Below, in pieces: positions 1 to 20,775 of a DNA stretch of 64,000 nt. Under the pieces are notes generated by a model. The model was not told the DNA's origin and searched no databases. It was given only the letters and a program-made list of their open reading frames with translations. Position 1 is the stretch's first letter. Every line of letters begins with the position of its first letter. Source of the DNA: Ascaris suum (taxonomy: Eukaryota > Nematoda > Chromadorea > Rhabditida > Ascarididae); contig CM024169.1 in the NCBI GenBank assembly GCA_013433145.1, positions 372,001-436,000 on the forward strand, written 5' to 3'. Position numbers and translations under genes: made by a program.

Positions 1-885
1 ATCAACGACAACAACTGCAAACCAGTACACGAGGTACGTACTGCAATACCACAATGACTCGAGAAACATGCGCCGGAAACAACTGAGTAGCCCTTGACAA
101 ACAAAATTTAAGTTTTCTTCGGGGATGTGGCTAGCGAATCCAATGGCGAGAACTTCGAGTGCTCTCTGTTTGTCCCCCCTATGGCTTAAAACAAACCTCG
201 AATGAAAAAAGAGATGGATCCTTATGTTTCACGGTGATACTCCTATAAACGACACATTTTGGTTTCATTTCCGATCCTATGCGAAGGTCATCCTCTCGCC
301 GAAATTTCCGATCCTCTGAGCGAACAGGTAGCCCCATGCCCCTCGTTTCGTTTCATATTTTAAGACATCATCTTCCTTTGCAAACTACAACTCAATTCGC
401 GACCTTTGTTACGACCTCTCAGTTAGACCTACAGGTTTTTTAGACGGAACAACTTGCCCCACTACCTCCAGACTTTTAATGCGATTTCCGTTTCACACCG
501 AAATGCGAGACTTCCATATTTTTCCTACTCTCCGATTTCATTTCACTTTTTTCTAAAATTTAGCGATCCCATGCCTTTGCATACGATAGATCCACACCTT
601 ATTAATGCTCCTCCCTTCAATCGCAGATTCACAGAAGTGTGCAGCACATCATACCGATTTGATATTACATAACGTTACAAACCTCCTCAAATGGATCAAA
701 TCTAGGACGTAGGCATTATCACGATTAATCGACTTCCTCGATATGCAAATAGCTTTTTTTGCTGATGAAAAATGCAAATGCCCCATGATATTATACGATT
801 GGCAATCCAATAAAAATATTTTTCTTTCATCTCAATCAGAGACAAAGATTATAACAAATGATACTAAGAGAGAGGGAGAAAGAAC

Positions 886-8626
<7,741 letters not shown>

Positions 8627-11371
8627 TGAACGATCCGTTAAAAATCACTAAATGAAAATAAGTTTGTTTAGTTGATAAGATATGCAACCAACTCAACGCT
8701 CATCCTCAACATAAAGCACCTTATCGGCGATACAATCATTTCATCCCTAATCAATAAATAGAAGTAATAGGTAAGCGGGCTACAGCTTTTGCTTCATCGT
8801 CCTAAGGTATCGCATCTCCATTCGGTCTCAAAATATATCGTCGTATGAAGTAAAACTTGCAGTAAAATGTTTGACCTCATGAAGACTTTAAAAAGAACGA
8901 TAACGTAGATTGGCGCTCCGAGACATGTCCGATTTCGGCCGAGGTCATGATTGGGAGAGGGAATGGGTGGAACTAGCTTATGACTGTGGGGATAAAGGTT
9001 GAGCCCGGTCCAAAGCAGGCAACCGGCTTTAATCCACACGGGACCGGAAAAGGACTGGAAGTATGCTTAAAATACGTGATCGCGTGTTAAATCTGGTCCC
9101 CGTTCTGTTTTCAGTTATGACTACCCTCCCCGAATTTGAATCAACAAAGCTTTGGCTCCATCCTCTCCCTTCCCCTCCGCTCAGCCGCAAAATAAAAGGT
9201 CTGTCAAACCTAAATCGAGCTCGACTCGATCGACTAAACTTCACCCGACTGAAGTATGTTAGTCGCCGTCCTTCAAAGCAACTAGAATGCGCCTTTGACA
9301 GCCCAAAATTTGGTTAAATGAATGCGTGGATGGATGAAGTGGCTATTATTTGAATAATTAACAAAGAGACGTAAGTATTTATATGGAAGTCACAAAGCAA
9401 CGAAAATAAAGAGGCAATAAAGCATTCAAGAGGAGATTTAAATAAGTGAACATTTGTGCGTGGGCAGCAACAACTTCCTGACGGCATATTAATTAAGAAT
9501 GCCCGGCCAGGTAACGATGGGCAACCATAAAGATGCGAACACCACAGAAAGGTGAGATGACTGTAGATTGTAAACGAATTGGTCGGCATTCCAGGATGCA
9601 CTATTTTTCCACGGACCACGTGCCATTTACCTTCCACAGACAATTCCCCTAGCCTTGACTGGCCCCAAAGCTAGCCCATCAACCCCCTCGCTCCCATCTC
9701 CCCCCCCCCCCCCTTCGTTGCCACAAGTTTCGAGAATGAGAGGTACAAGCGTGCAATTTCAAGGCGGATATGGATCACACGGTGCCAATTTGTCGTTGGT
9801 CACCTGGAACGAATGTATGGCTACTGTATGAGTGGTAATATTTCTCAAATTTGGCATACCTCTCAGGTTTAATTTTCCAAACCAATCGGTTTCATGCCTA
9901 GTCATTATCGTCCAGAAGTTCCAGCTGGTATCCGTAGGAAGTATCTTCTGCTGTCATAAATGCCGTAGTCTAATGTTTATGTTGTGTCGTCATCGTTCTT
10001 TTGTGAATATACCAATATTGCGTTCATCGGAGCAGTAACACCTCGGAGAGAGGCCAACTACTATATTGATACCGCTCATAAGTAGTTCCCAGGTAGCATT
10101 TGAGCAGTAGTATTTAACCCAACTCCTACCAGGTAGTACTTCGTTAACTCAAACTCTATTAAGCCCCGAAGAGCAATAATTTTTCGTATAAAGATCAGTG
10201 ACTTCCTATTGGTAGTATGTAAAACCACTTTGTTATATGCGAATGTGGAAAATTTGCATAAATTAAAGAATTTCCCTGCTTTAAGGCCGTTATTTTCATT
10301 TTTTTTTTTGCATTTGCATTTACAGATTGCTCACATTTAGCGGGTGGCGTGTTCATCTGGTATGAATGCAAAGTTCGTTGGATTTTATTAGGAATGCAAC
10401 ATTAGCTGCGTTGTTTTCTCGAAAGTTTATAATATTTGAGCGCCTTTAGGAATTACCCATCTGCTTGTGTTTCTTATAAGAAGGAAGTAGGCATCTCTTA
10501 GTCCCGGAAGTTGTCTAGTAGGCACTCTTGTTCGTGATTAAATTGAAGGTCATAATATTTGTCGAGGGAAGCCAACCTGATTGGATGCAGCGATCGAAAT
10601 CACGATGGATTCCACTTATAGAATGCCCCAAAGGTGTTCCGCTGTACCTGTTTCATTGGGAGCTGCTTGATTTTATGAGACTCACCTTCAGATGGCTATT
10701 CTCTAGAGATTCTGTAAGCGTCCTTGTTGAAGTATTTATTAGTTCCCAAGAAAAGAAATTTTTACTTTCTTTACAAACTAAACAAAATCATGACAACTTT
10801 ATATATTCTTCACAATCATATCATATCCCTATCTACAGAAAAAAAAAACGATTAGGCAGTGCAGAAAGGAATCCATAAAGGAAGGAAAAAGTTACAATCG
10901 ACGGACTTCATAGAACACTCTTTCCTCTATTCCTCATTCTCTGCGTTGCCTAGTTCTAACTTTTTCATATTGCGTTGTCGTATATCATTCGGAAATTTCG
11001 TTTATGATCATTGCTTCATAGATTTCTAGAACTGTATTCCTTTCATGTTGGTCGTATGGCATATTTCCGGTAAGTTTGGGTACCGGTAAGACGTTGCAAA
11101 TAACATGAGGGCATTCTTCCAAAAAAAGTGCCCATTATCTATTGTGCTTTTTATTTGAAGAGATTGTTTTAAATTGTGATGCGTTCTATGATATACGAAT
11201 ATAAACCGTTTCGTTTCGAAAATAATAGAAAAAAAATGAAATAGCGCATAAAGCGAAATGCAATTATTTTATCACGAATAGATAAATTTATTAGTTATAT
11301 ATTCAATGAGAAGATTGTTTTATTTATTTAAGGTTAGTACGTATTGAGTAGGAAATAGAGTATCGATAAGA
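8627..11371. other. Divergent intergenic region between Elongin A and DIM1
   Basis: 2.7 kb between two divergent start codons, so it should hold both promoters. It contains a poly-C run at 9700-9713 and short open frames (for example 10528-10878) that lack an ATG start or any motif. An acceptor-like TTTATTTAAG lies some 40 bases before the DIM1 ATG and could take a spliced leader. No other gene seen. Confidence 0.6.
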
Positions 11372-13274
11372 ATGTCGTATATGCTACCACATTTGAGTAA
11401 TGGATGGCAAGTGGATCAATCGATCTTGGCCGAAGAGGATCGTGTTGTGCTGATCCGTTTTGGACATGATTGGGATCCAAGTTGTATGCGTATGGATGAG
11501 GTACGCTATCATAAAACTGTATTAATTATAGGATCAGGATGCATAACTGTTCACTGTAGTCCATGTGAGCAGACTTTTATTTTTAATGATATTTGATCTA
11601 CATACGTGTTGGTCTGTTGTTGGTCATCAGTAACCAAGGAAAGTGAACCATATGTATAAAATAATTTCCAAATTGGGGAATGTCATAGCTATAGCATTTT
11701 ATGATAGATTCATATCAGTAAATTCTAATCTTTCATTAATGCAAAGGATATCTTTATTAAATGATCCGATCGTTTCGCTTCATATCGAATATGAAGCAAT
11801 AAAACTGTCCAGGAGATTTCAAAATCTTTGTGTGGAAACAAAACAAACGCAGCGAAAATCTTCATTTAAAAAATGTCCAACTTTTTGGATATTTATAAGC
11901 ATAAGGTTCATATTTGCAAAATCCCTTTGCTATCCTCAAACGAATAAACTCAATTTTATGGATCGCCCATCCAAAATCAAAATTCCTCGCCGATATATTG
12001 GTGTTAAATTCGACTAATACTTTCAATTATGTGTTTAGGCGAGCAAATGAACATATAGAAGAAACGTTTCATTTGAGTTGCAGTTGAAATCTTTATGGCT
12101 AGATCGTTGAAATTCTCAATCAGCATTCACCTTTTATGTTAAAGGTTATCAGCGAGAATTTAAAGCTTTTATTAATTATGTTCAATTAAATTTTCTAATT
12201 GAATGACCCTATCATTACTATTATGAATGATTATTTTTATTATCAAACATTTTTTAAAAAATATTTTTATTTTGCATTTGATTATGTAAAATTTTTATTC
12301 AATTGGTTTACCAAGTGAACGTATATCGGAGAGGTTTTTCTTTTCAGACACTCTATAAGATAGCAAATAAAGTAAAGAATTTTGCTGTCATTTATCTAGT
12401 GGATACAACCGAAGTACCCGATTTCAATAAAATGTACGAACTATACGATCCATGTACGGTGATGTTCTTCTTTAGGAATAAACATATCATGGTCGATTTA
12501 GGTTGGTGTTCGCTGTTTTCTTTTCCTTCTTTTTTTATATAATACTGCTGTTGTTGTTTCACTTCCCTATCTACTAGTCATCTTTTACCTTTTTAAGTGT
12601 TAAAGATGACGCTAAAAAAGTCGAATGTTTATGGGCGGCTGGTTATTATGATCTAGGAGCTAGCTGTTTAGTTTCACAAGCTCACCAAAAAAAGGTGACT
12701 TTTTACAAACGATTTGAGATATATTTCGTCTGTTCAGTAGGCTATTATCCTTGCATTTATGTTATTCACCCAACAATTTCATTTTGCTCTAAAATGCCAA
12801 CAAATTACGTGATCAGTGTTTTGCAAGGGGGTTCAACTTATTCGATTCTATTTTTCATTTCAGAGAACCAAGTGAGCTGTATGCAAATGAATTATATGTG
12901 AATATAATCTTCGTTGATTATAGATTTATAAATTCCAGCACTTGCAAGTGGACAAGTAGAAGATAAAAGAGTGTTATACTTCAAGCCTCTAGTGTTAAGG
13001 CCACCCAGTTTCTCGAGTCTTCGAAAGATCTTCTTCTAGGGCACACGCTGATATCGGCTCTTAGAGGCAACGAATAGAGACTTTTCAAGGCAATGATGAC
13101 GTGGAAATGAGGGGAATTCGTTTTTCAGGCACCGGCAACAATAACAAAATAAATTGGCCAATAACCGATGGTCAGGAATTGATCGATATTCTGGAAACGG
13201 TATATCGTGGTGCACGAAAAGGACGTGGTTTAGTTGTCTCGCCGAAAGATTATTCCACTAAATACAAGTATTGA
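11372..13274 (+). CDS. TXNL4A: DIM1 / thioredoxin-like 4A, U5 snRNP 15-kDa protein, complete
   Basis: Three exons, 11372-11500, 12348-12501 and 13129-13274, join to 429 bases, giving 142 aa plus stop, the same length as the human protein. The start reads MSYMLPHLSNGWQVDQ, the middle FNKMYELYDPCTVMFFFRNK and the end GLVVSPKDYSTKYKY, which is near-identical to the family. DIM1 has a thioredoxin fold but lacks the redox CxxC pair; none is seen here. It is a core part of the U4/U6.U5 tri-snRNP and is needed for pre-mRNA splicing in the nucleus. Introns are 847 and 627 bp, with GTACGC and GTTGGT donors and TTTTCAG/TTTTTCAG acceptors. The linker after the first exon reads DETLYKIANKVKNF, slightly different from the human sequence. 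An AATAAA lies at 13451-13456. Confidence 0.98.
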
Positions 13275-14629
13275 TTGGTTTTTTGTGCTATAAATCTCTG
13301 TGCATAGATCGGTGGTTTATGTTAAGGGATAATTTCATTTTATTCATTCTCTCTTTTTGTTTTCTTCTCTTTTTTTTTCGATCACCATTGTCTTTCCAAT
13401 TCTATTTCGATTGTATTTTTGCGAATATACAGTTATTATATGCCGATTTGAATAAATGTTTTTGGTTTTTTTTTTGCGTTGTAATGCTCAGAAATGATGT
13501 TATCAATCGCCTTAAATATCGACAGCAAAATTTCATGAAATTTTTCAGTTTATGTTTTTTTCCTTCTGTTTTTTATTTATTTATTTATTTTTCTTTTTAC
13601 GTATTCGCAATCTCATTCGAGTAGTACACTTTTCTATAGAATTAATCAACATTTTATTTTACTAGCTTCTCGCTACCTTGCAAAAAAGTATTTTTTTTTA
13701 AGAAAAAAGATGGAATTGAGTTGAGGTGATAGCGAATATTTTTTTCCGAGATGGAATGGGTGGTTTCTCATTTTCACGACTCTCACCTGTAATAAGAGTT
13801 AATTAAAGGTGTGAACAGCAAAAGGTAGTAAATAGTATAGCGATTTTACACTTCTACTGCTCATTTGTTGCATTGCTGATTTGTTGTATTGCTGTTGCGA
13901 TTTGTGCGTATGTACAATATTGCAAGCAAGATATTATGTTTGAGCAAAATATTTACATGAATTTTAATCGCTGCGCTGTTGATTTAATTAATATCCTTCT
14001 AGGTATAGCTGAATATCTCATCTATTTTTACTTTTATTGATTCTTCATTGAAATATGGGAATGTGAATGAACTGGTACCTTTCTAAGCTATAACTCTATT
14101 TTATTTATTTACCTCGATTAATTTTTGTCTAAAATATATGGGGTGTTAAGTGAACTTCCTGTGGTTTTGAGCTGTTTTTCCTCAACTTCCTTTGATCCTC
14201 AGTGTAACGGCGGTGTCGCAAAAAGAAAACCAATCGATATATCGCAGTTGGTTTGGGCAAACATATAATTGCCTGATTTCATTGATCATTGGTGTATATA
14301 CTTAACGTCGGACAGGTAGCATGAACTCATTTCGTTAGATTTACCGACAGGAACATTGTTGGCTGTGCAGTTGTTTCGCAATTTGTCGGCGATTGATTAG
14401 TGGTACGTGAGGGTGTCTATTTGTGCTTCTACGCTTGTTGACAGCGCACTTTTTGGGTGGCTGTAATCTTAGATGAAGGGTTAAAAATAATTGCATCGCG
14501 TAGTATTATGTAAAATATAAGAAAATGAAGTGGGTATTTGTGTGTGACGTTGATTGCGTCACCCGAATATCTCTATATTGCGTTACACGATCACGTTAAT
14601 TTAAGTGTGATCGTTTGCGTATTGGTGGG
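13275..14629. other. DIM1-MED21 intergenic region
   Basis: 1.36 kb, T-rich just after DIM1, with no supported gene. A GTTAATTTAAG acceptor-like site about 25 bases before the MED21 ATG is a candidate spliced-leader site. The gap is longer than usual for a Caenorhabditis operon, so co-transcription with DIM1 is only a possibility. Confidence 0.55.
13451..13456 (+). promoter_or_regulatory. Candidate polyadenylation signal of DIM1
   Basis: AATAAA 177 bases after the DIM1 stop codon and well before the next gene. Choice among several AT-rich sites is by position only. Confidence 0.45.
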
Positions 14630-17600
14630 ATGGCGGATCGTCTAACTCAACTACAAGATTTAGTCAATGAATTAGCTGAGCAGATGTGCAACTCGGTGGG
14701 GGAGTTGCAACGATTGGCACCTCCTTGCGATTTTAATAGCACCTCAAAGGTAATGAATTTTTTACGGAATTCCGCACCTTTACATTATACTTATGGTTGG
14801 ATGGCGTCATCCTCTCTCCTCTGGATTCCCCTACGCATTTTGAGAGACACCTCCGATCCAGTACTCCCTCGCGTACTACAGCAAGAGCCAGCAGCTTAAA
14901 GAGGCGGTGGCCGACCATCCTCCGTCCCTTCCTCTCTCCCACCTTTGTCATGATATGCAGTATTTCTGCAGGGAGCACGGCCTTTTTAAAAGCGGACATG
15001 TTTTCATGTCTGTTCAAGAATCGTTCCCATATTTATGTATCAAATGAGGCGACGTGAAGAATAAATCGTTGCTCTGAAGGTATCTATGGGGTTGCTGGAA
15101 TAAGATTTTCTCATGCAGATCTTTTCACTCTTTTGTCGATGCAAAGAGCGTCGAAGCATCCCTGCTGTAAGCAGTGCCGGTCTATGTGTTTATATGGGAA
15201 GGAATACGAAGGTGGACCAAGACTATAAATGCAACCATAGGTCGTTTATTGCTTTCCCAAGAAGTAAGAAATTCAGTGCTTGAGGAAATAGAGTGAGTGA
15301 TTCTAAATTGCTGATATGTAAATGTGAAATTAAACTAACGTATTTCTTTATAAACAATAAATTAAACATCATTAATTACTTACACGAGAGTACACGTTCT
15401 TATAATAGATCAGTTTTTTTTTTTTGCGTTTAGCACAAAGGTGATGCATATTTGCTCTTCACCTTCACTAAATGAGTAAATTCTTTTGCAGCTATCGTTG
15501 CATAGATTTTTAGGAACTCGAATCGGAGAAGAATTGCGAATTATTCGCAACAAATATTGCATATATTGCAAAAGATATTGAGATTCTCATCGATTCATTG
15601 CCTATCGATGAGCCAACCGGTAGTAATGCCGATTGTGATACTGAACTCGTTCGTATGGATGAACATCGTGCACGGGTATTCTATATTTCTTTTGTCATTC
15701 CTTCATCGTTATCTCCTAATTTATTCAGCTCATTCATATGTTTATTTCTTTGATAGTTACCTAGTAAAAGGTAGCTAACGTATTTATCAAATGAATCTGA
15801 ATTATTGTCACAGTAATAAAGGAATATATAAAAGATTGCTGAAGAGGGTTCAGGTAAACGTAGGTTTCCGGTGACACGAGTTGGATGTACATCACATTTC
15901 TTGCAAAGTACAGTACTTGTAAGGAATTTCAGTGCAAGTAGTTTAATCGTGCCATCCACATATTTACATCCGGTGACTCTTATCGCGTCTCTACGACGAC
16001 ATATCGGCAATTATATTCCTTCACCACTTTGTTTTCGTTATAAAATCGCTGGTCTTTTGCGATTGTGGATATTTCTCGCATAAACGTCTTTTCTAAATAA
16101 TTGGGCAATTTTAGGAGGTTTTTTAATTCCTAGTCCTTGTGAGCTTTAGGGAAGCTATAAGTAAAAAGGCTTCGAGTCAGTTTCATGATTTTCTAATTTT
16201 CTAGTATTTAGAGACTTAATTGCTAATATTACCCACAAAAATAGTTTGCCTTTGCTTGATCACTGGGATACGAGCCGCAGCCATCTATGAATGCTTATAG
16301 CTGTGCGTGGGCGCCCCATCCCCTATAACATCGTTTTGACGAAGTTTTTGATAAATTCTCAAAATTTTGAGAAGCTCTCAGGTGTCTGTTTTTAGACTCA
16401 GTGATGAGAAATGATCGGTTACCATATCTGGGCAAGTCTCTACTAGTTGAAGATCCGAGAGAACCAGAACCATAGTGCATGAACCGAACATCGTGTCGTA
16501 TAAATTTTTTTTCGAACTCTAGCCACCCGGAGCGGAGAAGCGTGTAAGATGTATATGAAATGAATATTAGCACAAGGTAGATGCCAGAACAGACAACGGA
16601 AAAAAGCAATAAGGAAAAAAAAAGAAGCAAAACGTCAAACAGCCCGATCGTCAGCACGCAGGAGCAGCAACAATGTGAAGGTGAAAATGGCTCAACCCGA
16701 GTTTCAAAGACCAGGCAGAGATAGGTTAACGATTTCGGTAGGAAGTATGCTCTGTGTACTTAGAACAAGAATTTGTGAACTGATGCAGGACATTGTTTGC
16801 GCCGCAGCATTTTTCGGCGAACTAAAACTGATATCCACATCGACCACAAGGAAGGGCACACTGAAATATTTCTGAGAATGGAATGTTGGAATGTCGGAAA
16901 ACCGCGCATAATTTTTGAATAATAAATCGAATTAAACTTAAGTCTTCGGTATTCCAGTGATTCCAAGTAAAAATTTTTTTTACCTTTTAGTGTAATTCGG
17001 CTGATATGAACCACGGTAGATTTCATAAAATTGCTTACGAGGAAAGCGTTTCTCGACATCCTTTAACAGCATCATATCAGATAGGAAATAAGAGAATCGT
17101 ACAGCAGCATGGTATTTTGAGATCAGCCAAATACACAAATGCTGCAAAGCGTGACGAATGCAGTTTGCAATTTTCGGCTACCATTCAGTGGCACTAAGAT
17201 GGCTGCAGTCTGTAGTAAAGCTCAGGGTCACCTTCAACACGAAAGTCGCGAGTAGCATCCTTTGAAAAAAGAATCACCCTGTGGATTGAGCGACCATTCT
17301 CATATGTGTAATTGATATGAGCTATATGGAATCTTTCGTGGGAAATATATAACTATTATAATTCCAGGCATTAAGGTTCGAGCATTTTGGCGAATGCATT
17401 AAGGTCATTTTGCAGAATGTGGAGATCGTAGGTAGTATGATGCAGTTGAGGATAAGTTTCGGAATCATGAGGGATATGCAGAATAAAAATCTCTTCTTTC
17501 TTGTGAGCCTCATTGCGCAGAAATCATCCTCAGTAGCCGTTGGCTCGCTGCAGCAATACTAAAGGAAGCGGCGCTTTTGTCAAAAATTTTTAAGTTTTTA

Positions 17601-18455
17601 TGTGATTATGCGTGCTTAAGAAGTTTGGAACTTTCAGTAGTGAAGGAGAAATCAGAAAGTTTCACTATTGAAAATGAAATTAAGGAATTCCAGTTCTGAA
17701 GGAATACAACGCTCTCATTTTTGGAATGCCTCAGGAGTGGTTTTAGCGTTATTTTTTTGCACTCATGCAACTACCTTGCAGATACAAATACTGCGCATAG
17801 TTTGCACGGCACTAACCAGGTCGTTTTTTGTATTTTCCAAATGTCTTGGTAAGTACATTAGAATATATTAGCAGCCTTATGCTTCCAAAATTGAAATGCG
17901 TGGAAGCTTGTTTAGAATTAATAATAGCATTTGATGGAATATTTCCCTAATCATTAATGATTAATAGTGGCCATGCATGATAAATTTATGGTTTTAATGG
18001 ATTTAAATTGCCGATAAGAATTTCTTAGTGCGTGTTGTAAGCTGATTAGTATACAATTAGGGCCGATTGTCACATCAACACAATCTGATCACTCAATGCA
18101 TCAAACCTCTTGCTATCTTTCAGGGCTGAATACTTTCGTTGTCTTCACATTATATAGCGGAAGTGAAGAGGAATTAGTTTATAACCTAAAGAAAGAGTTA
18201 TGTATATTTCCTTCGTTTATTTACCCATCGGATTGTCGCCGTTGTAGAATGCACATTCTTTAATATGCAAATATGCGCGAAAAGTGGATAATATATTTAT
18301 AGGCAGCACGTGAATTGGAGAGTGTCGTTTCGGAGGGAGAAGAACTCGTCATGCAAATTCAACAGAAATTGGCCGAAATTCGCACGTGTTCAGTTAGAGT
18401 CGAGGCCTTCAGTGTGATACTCGGCAAAATTCCAAAGGAAATAAAGACACGCTGA
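14630..18455 (+). CDS. MED21: Mediator complex subunit 21, complete
   Basis: Exons 14630-14749, 15514-15675 and 18303-18455 total 435 bases, coding 144 aa, equal to human MED21. All junctions are phase 0. The N-terminus [20 protein letters not shown] is the family signature. The second exon has [16 protein letters not shown], and the third [20 protein letters not shown] followed by QKLAEIR. These form the long helices that pair with MED7 in the Mediator middle module, a nuclear coactivator linking activators to Pol II. I chose the ATG at 14630 over one five codons upstream in the same frame because conservation begins there. Intron 2 is large (2627 bp). An AATAAA at 18440-18445 lies inside the last codons. 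The final 20 residues differ from the vertebrate tail, so the exact C-terminus is the least certain part. Confidence 0.95.
15676..18302. other. MED21 intron 2, no second gene supported
   Basis: 2.6 kb. A minus-strand frame at 16295-16657 begins with a hydrophobic segment resembling a signal or membrane helix, but it has no ATG and no splice acceptor that would supply one. Nothing else is supported. Confidence 0.5.
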
Positions 18456-20775
18456 TAAGCAATTTCGAAAAATTCTAGGTTGGGTGAGAATTGCAATTTT
18501 TGCTTAGAAAATTGCTCATTATTGGGTGCATTTTGTGGTTTATCAGGTATCAATGCTTGGTTTGATGAAACACTCCTGGGGTTTGTTAAACCCGTTTACT
18601 ATTCACATCCCATTAAACCGGATAAACAGATGGCTTACGGCTGTCTCTTCCACGGGAGGAGGGAGGGGGGGCGAGGAGAGGACAGCTCCGAACTGACGGG
18701 GAATAGTGATCACTTTCATGAAGCAGTGCGCTTCTATATGGTGCTTTGAAGCGTACACAGTCCTTCACAATGCTGTATGATATATTTTCACGATGATGCT
18801 TATATATAAGCCGTACTTTTCGTGATGGTTAAATTTTTGTTCGTATAAAGTGTACATACCTACTTTACTGCTATGCTCAATTAGATGTCTCTTGATTTTC
18901 TAAAATTGGAATTGAATTTACTCAAGCCGATGAAAATATGCTATGATTTCGTCGATATGAAGAGTCTTTATACATTCAATCTCCAATAGCACAAAGCGAA
19001 GAAGAAGCTTCTAATAATATAATATAATTATGTCGATATTATTTATTTAGACTTCTGCAATACTTTGAATTAATCGTATTGAAAACTTATTAATATAAAA
19101 CTCAATAGATATAAATCCACGTTTTTTTCCTCTTATCGATTTTAGTTTATTTTATCGATTTCTGGACGAATTTTAATGGTTTTCGAAGATTTTCGTGTTG
19201 AAATTTTGCAATGTTAAAAATCATTCAAAAGAATTGAAAACTTGACCAAATTTATTTCGAATTAGCGAAAGAATGCTCGTTTTCATTGTGTTTTCGCGTC
19301 CTTTAGCACTCTTTTTTTCTCACATAAAGTCATGTTGCCCCACATTTTAGGGAATATACTTCTATATTCCTAAATGCATATGTCTATGGACCTGTCACCT
19401 CATATGCACCTGTTTCCCGGGTAATTACAAGTGGGAAACTATTGAATCAAAAGTATGGAATCTGTTAGGTATAACCTACCTAATATGATAAACTTATAGA
19501 CTCTTTAGTATGCCAAAAAAAAAAAAGAATTTGCATGTATTCATCTGCGACAGTTGCTTGGGCTGCAAATGTCAATATTTCTTCAAAGATTTGCGTAAAT
19601 AGTCGATCGTTTCAGTCGAAATATAAGGGTACTGTTTCGTCATTTCTTAGTAACTTTGTCACTGGTTGTGATGATGGTCGCTACTGCAAAAGCATAAATT
19701 ATGCATTCTTTTCGATGCGTTTTTCCTCTCATTTGAGGCAGTTAACTGTAGGCTGGGATTCTCTACGTGAGGATATGCAAAATGCATATCGTGGCACCAT
19801 AATAATGCATTTTACTAATTCTTTGTTCATTCGTTTCATCCACTGTACCACGCGAGATCTGTGTTTTGTCGTACGGTCGTATGTGAAGAGTCTTGCTTCT
19901 GAAAAAAAGTTCATTTTTGTGTATAGGATGTTTGTATTTCGAGCATTATGAATACTTTATCTAGTGCCCTTTTTGAAGTTGTAACATTGCTGCGACATAA
20001 CATTTGCCATAATAATGTCTGCTATGCTTTTTTGCACACGATACCCGACTGAACTGTTCAAATCGGCCTAATTGGGCCTACCTGTCTCAGGTAATGCCTT
20101 TAATCGATCGGTTCTTATAGCGGGACTTAGGGCGACGATAGTCGATCGAAAATTTTTCGAAACTCGCTCACCTAGTGTTCTAGGAAATTCTAACCTTCTT
20201 CTTTTTGGCGCATGACGAGAATTCCCTCTGTTCTAGTTTATCTGCACCACAAAAATATCCCTCTTTTAGGGGAGAAAGGGGATGTAATTTATTCCTGAGG
20301 GACTTACTTCGTTATTTTAGTTGCTCGTCTTGTATACTGTGAACAATTGCATAAAATATATTAGTAAAATTTTGCTCGATAGTTATGTACTTGCATGGAG
20401 ATCGGTTTTCAGCTGATGATTTTGATAGGCGTTTAGGTGCCCATAATTACGCCTCTCTTGCAGTGCTTCTTGGGATCGAATATTGCTGATTGTTTTTGTC
20501 GTTCGAATATGATGGAAATTTGTTGAGTGAAGCGTTTACTATGACTTTTTTTTGCATAAGAATCCGTTTATTTTATTTTGGTTCGAAGGTCCGAGGATAG
20601 CCAATCTGAAAAATTGCAATGATACATAATGTTTCGAAAGAGAGGAGACCATAGGACGGACTTTATAACGCCGTTTAAAGCTGAGGAAGCGGTGAGGGAG
20701 AGTTGGATGTGTTGCTGATGCGGCCAGTTGAATAAGAGCAAGCTGAGTTTTGATGGTGTTTAGAGAGGTGAAACA
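18456..20775. other. MED21-asparaginase intergenic region
   Basis: 2.3 kb. A plus-strand frame of 138 codons at 19535-19951 lacks motifs and begins at a non-ATG codon, so I read it as chance. A GTGTTTAG acceptor-like site ends about 16 bases before the asparaginase ATG. Confidence 0.5.

Noticed and set aside
12597..12901. Open plus-strand frame inside DIM1 intron 2 (WAAGYYDLGASCLV)
   Set aside because: Intron boundaries are fixed by the conserved protein. No ATG near its start and no known family.
16295..16657. Minus-strand 120-codon frame with a hydrophobic start, in MED21 intron 2
   Set aside because: It begins at CTG, has no ATG upstream in frame, and shows no good acceptor. The signal-like start is not enough.
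19535..19951. 138-codon plus-strand frame between MED21 and the asparaginase
   Set aside because: Non-ATG start, no motif, and no splice sites of quality.
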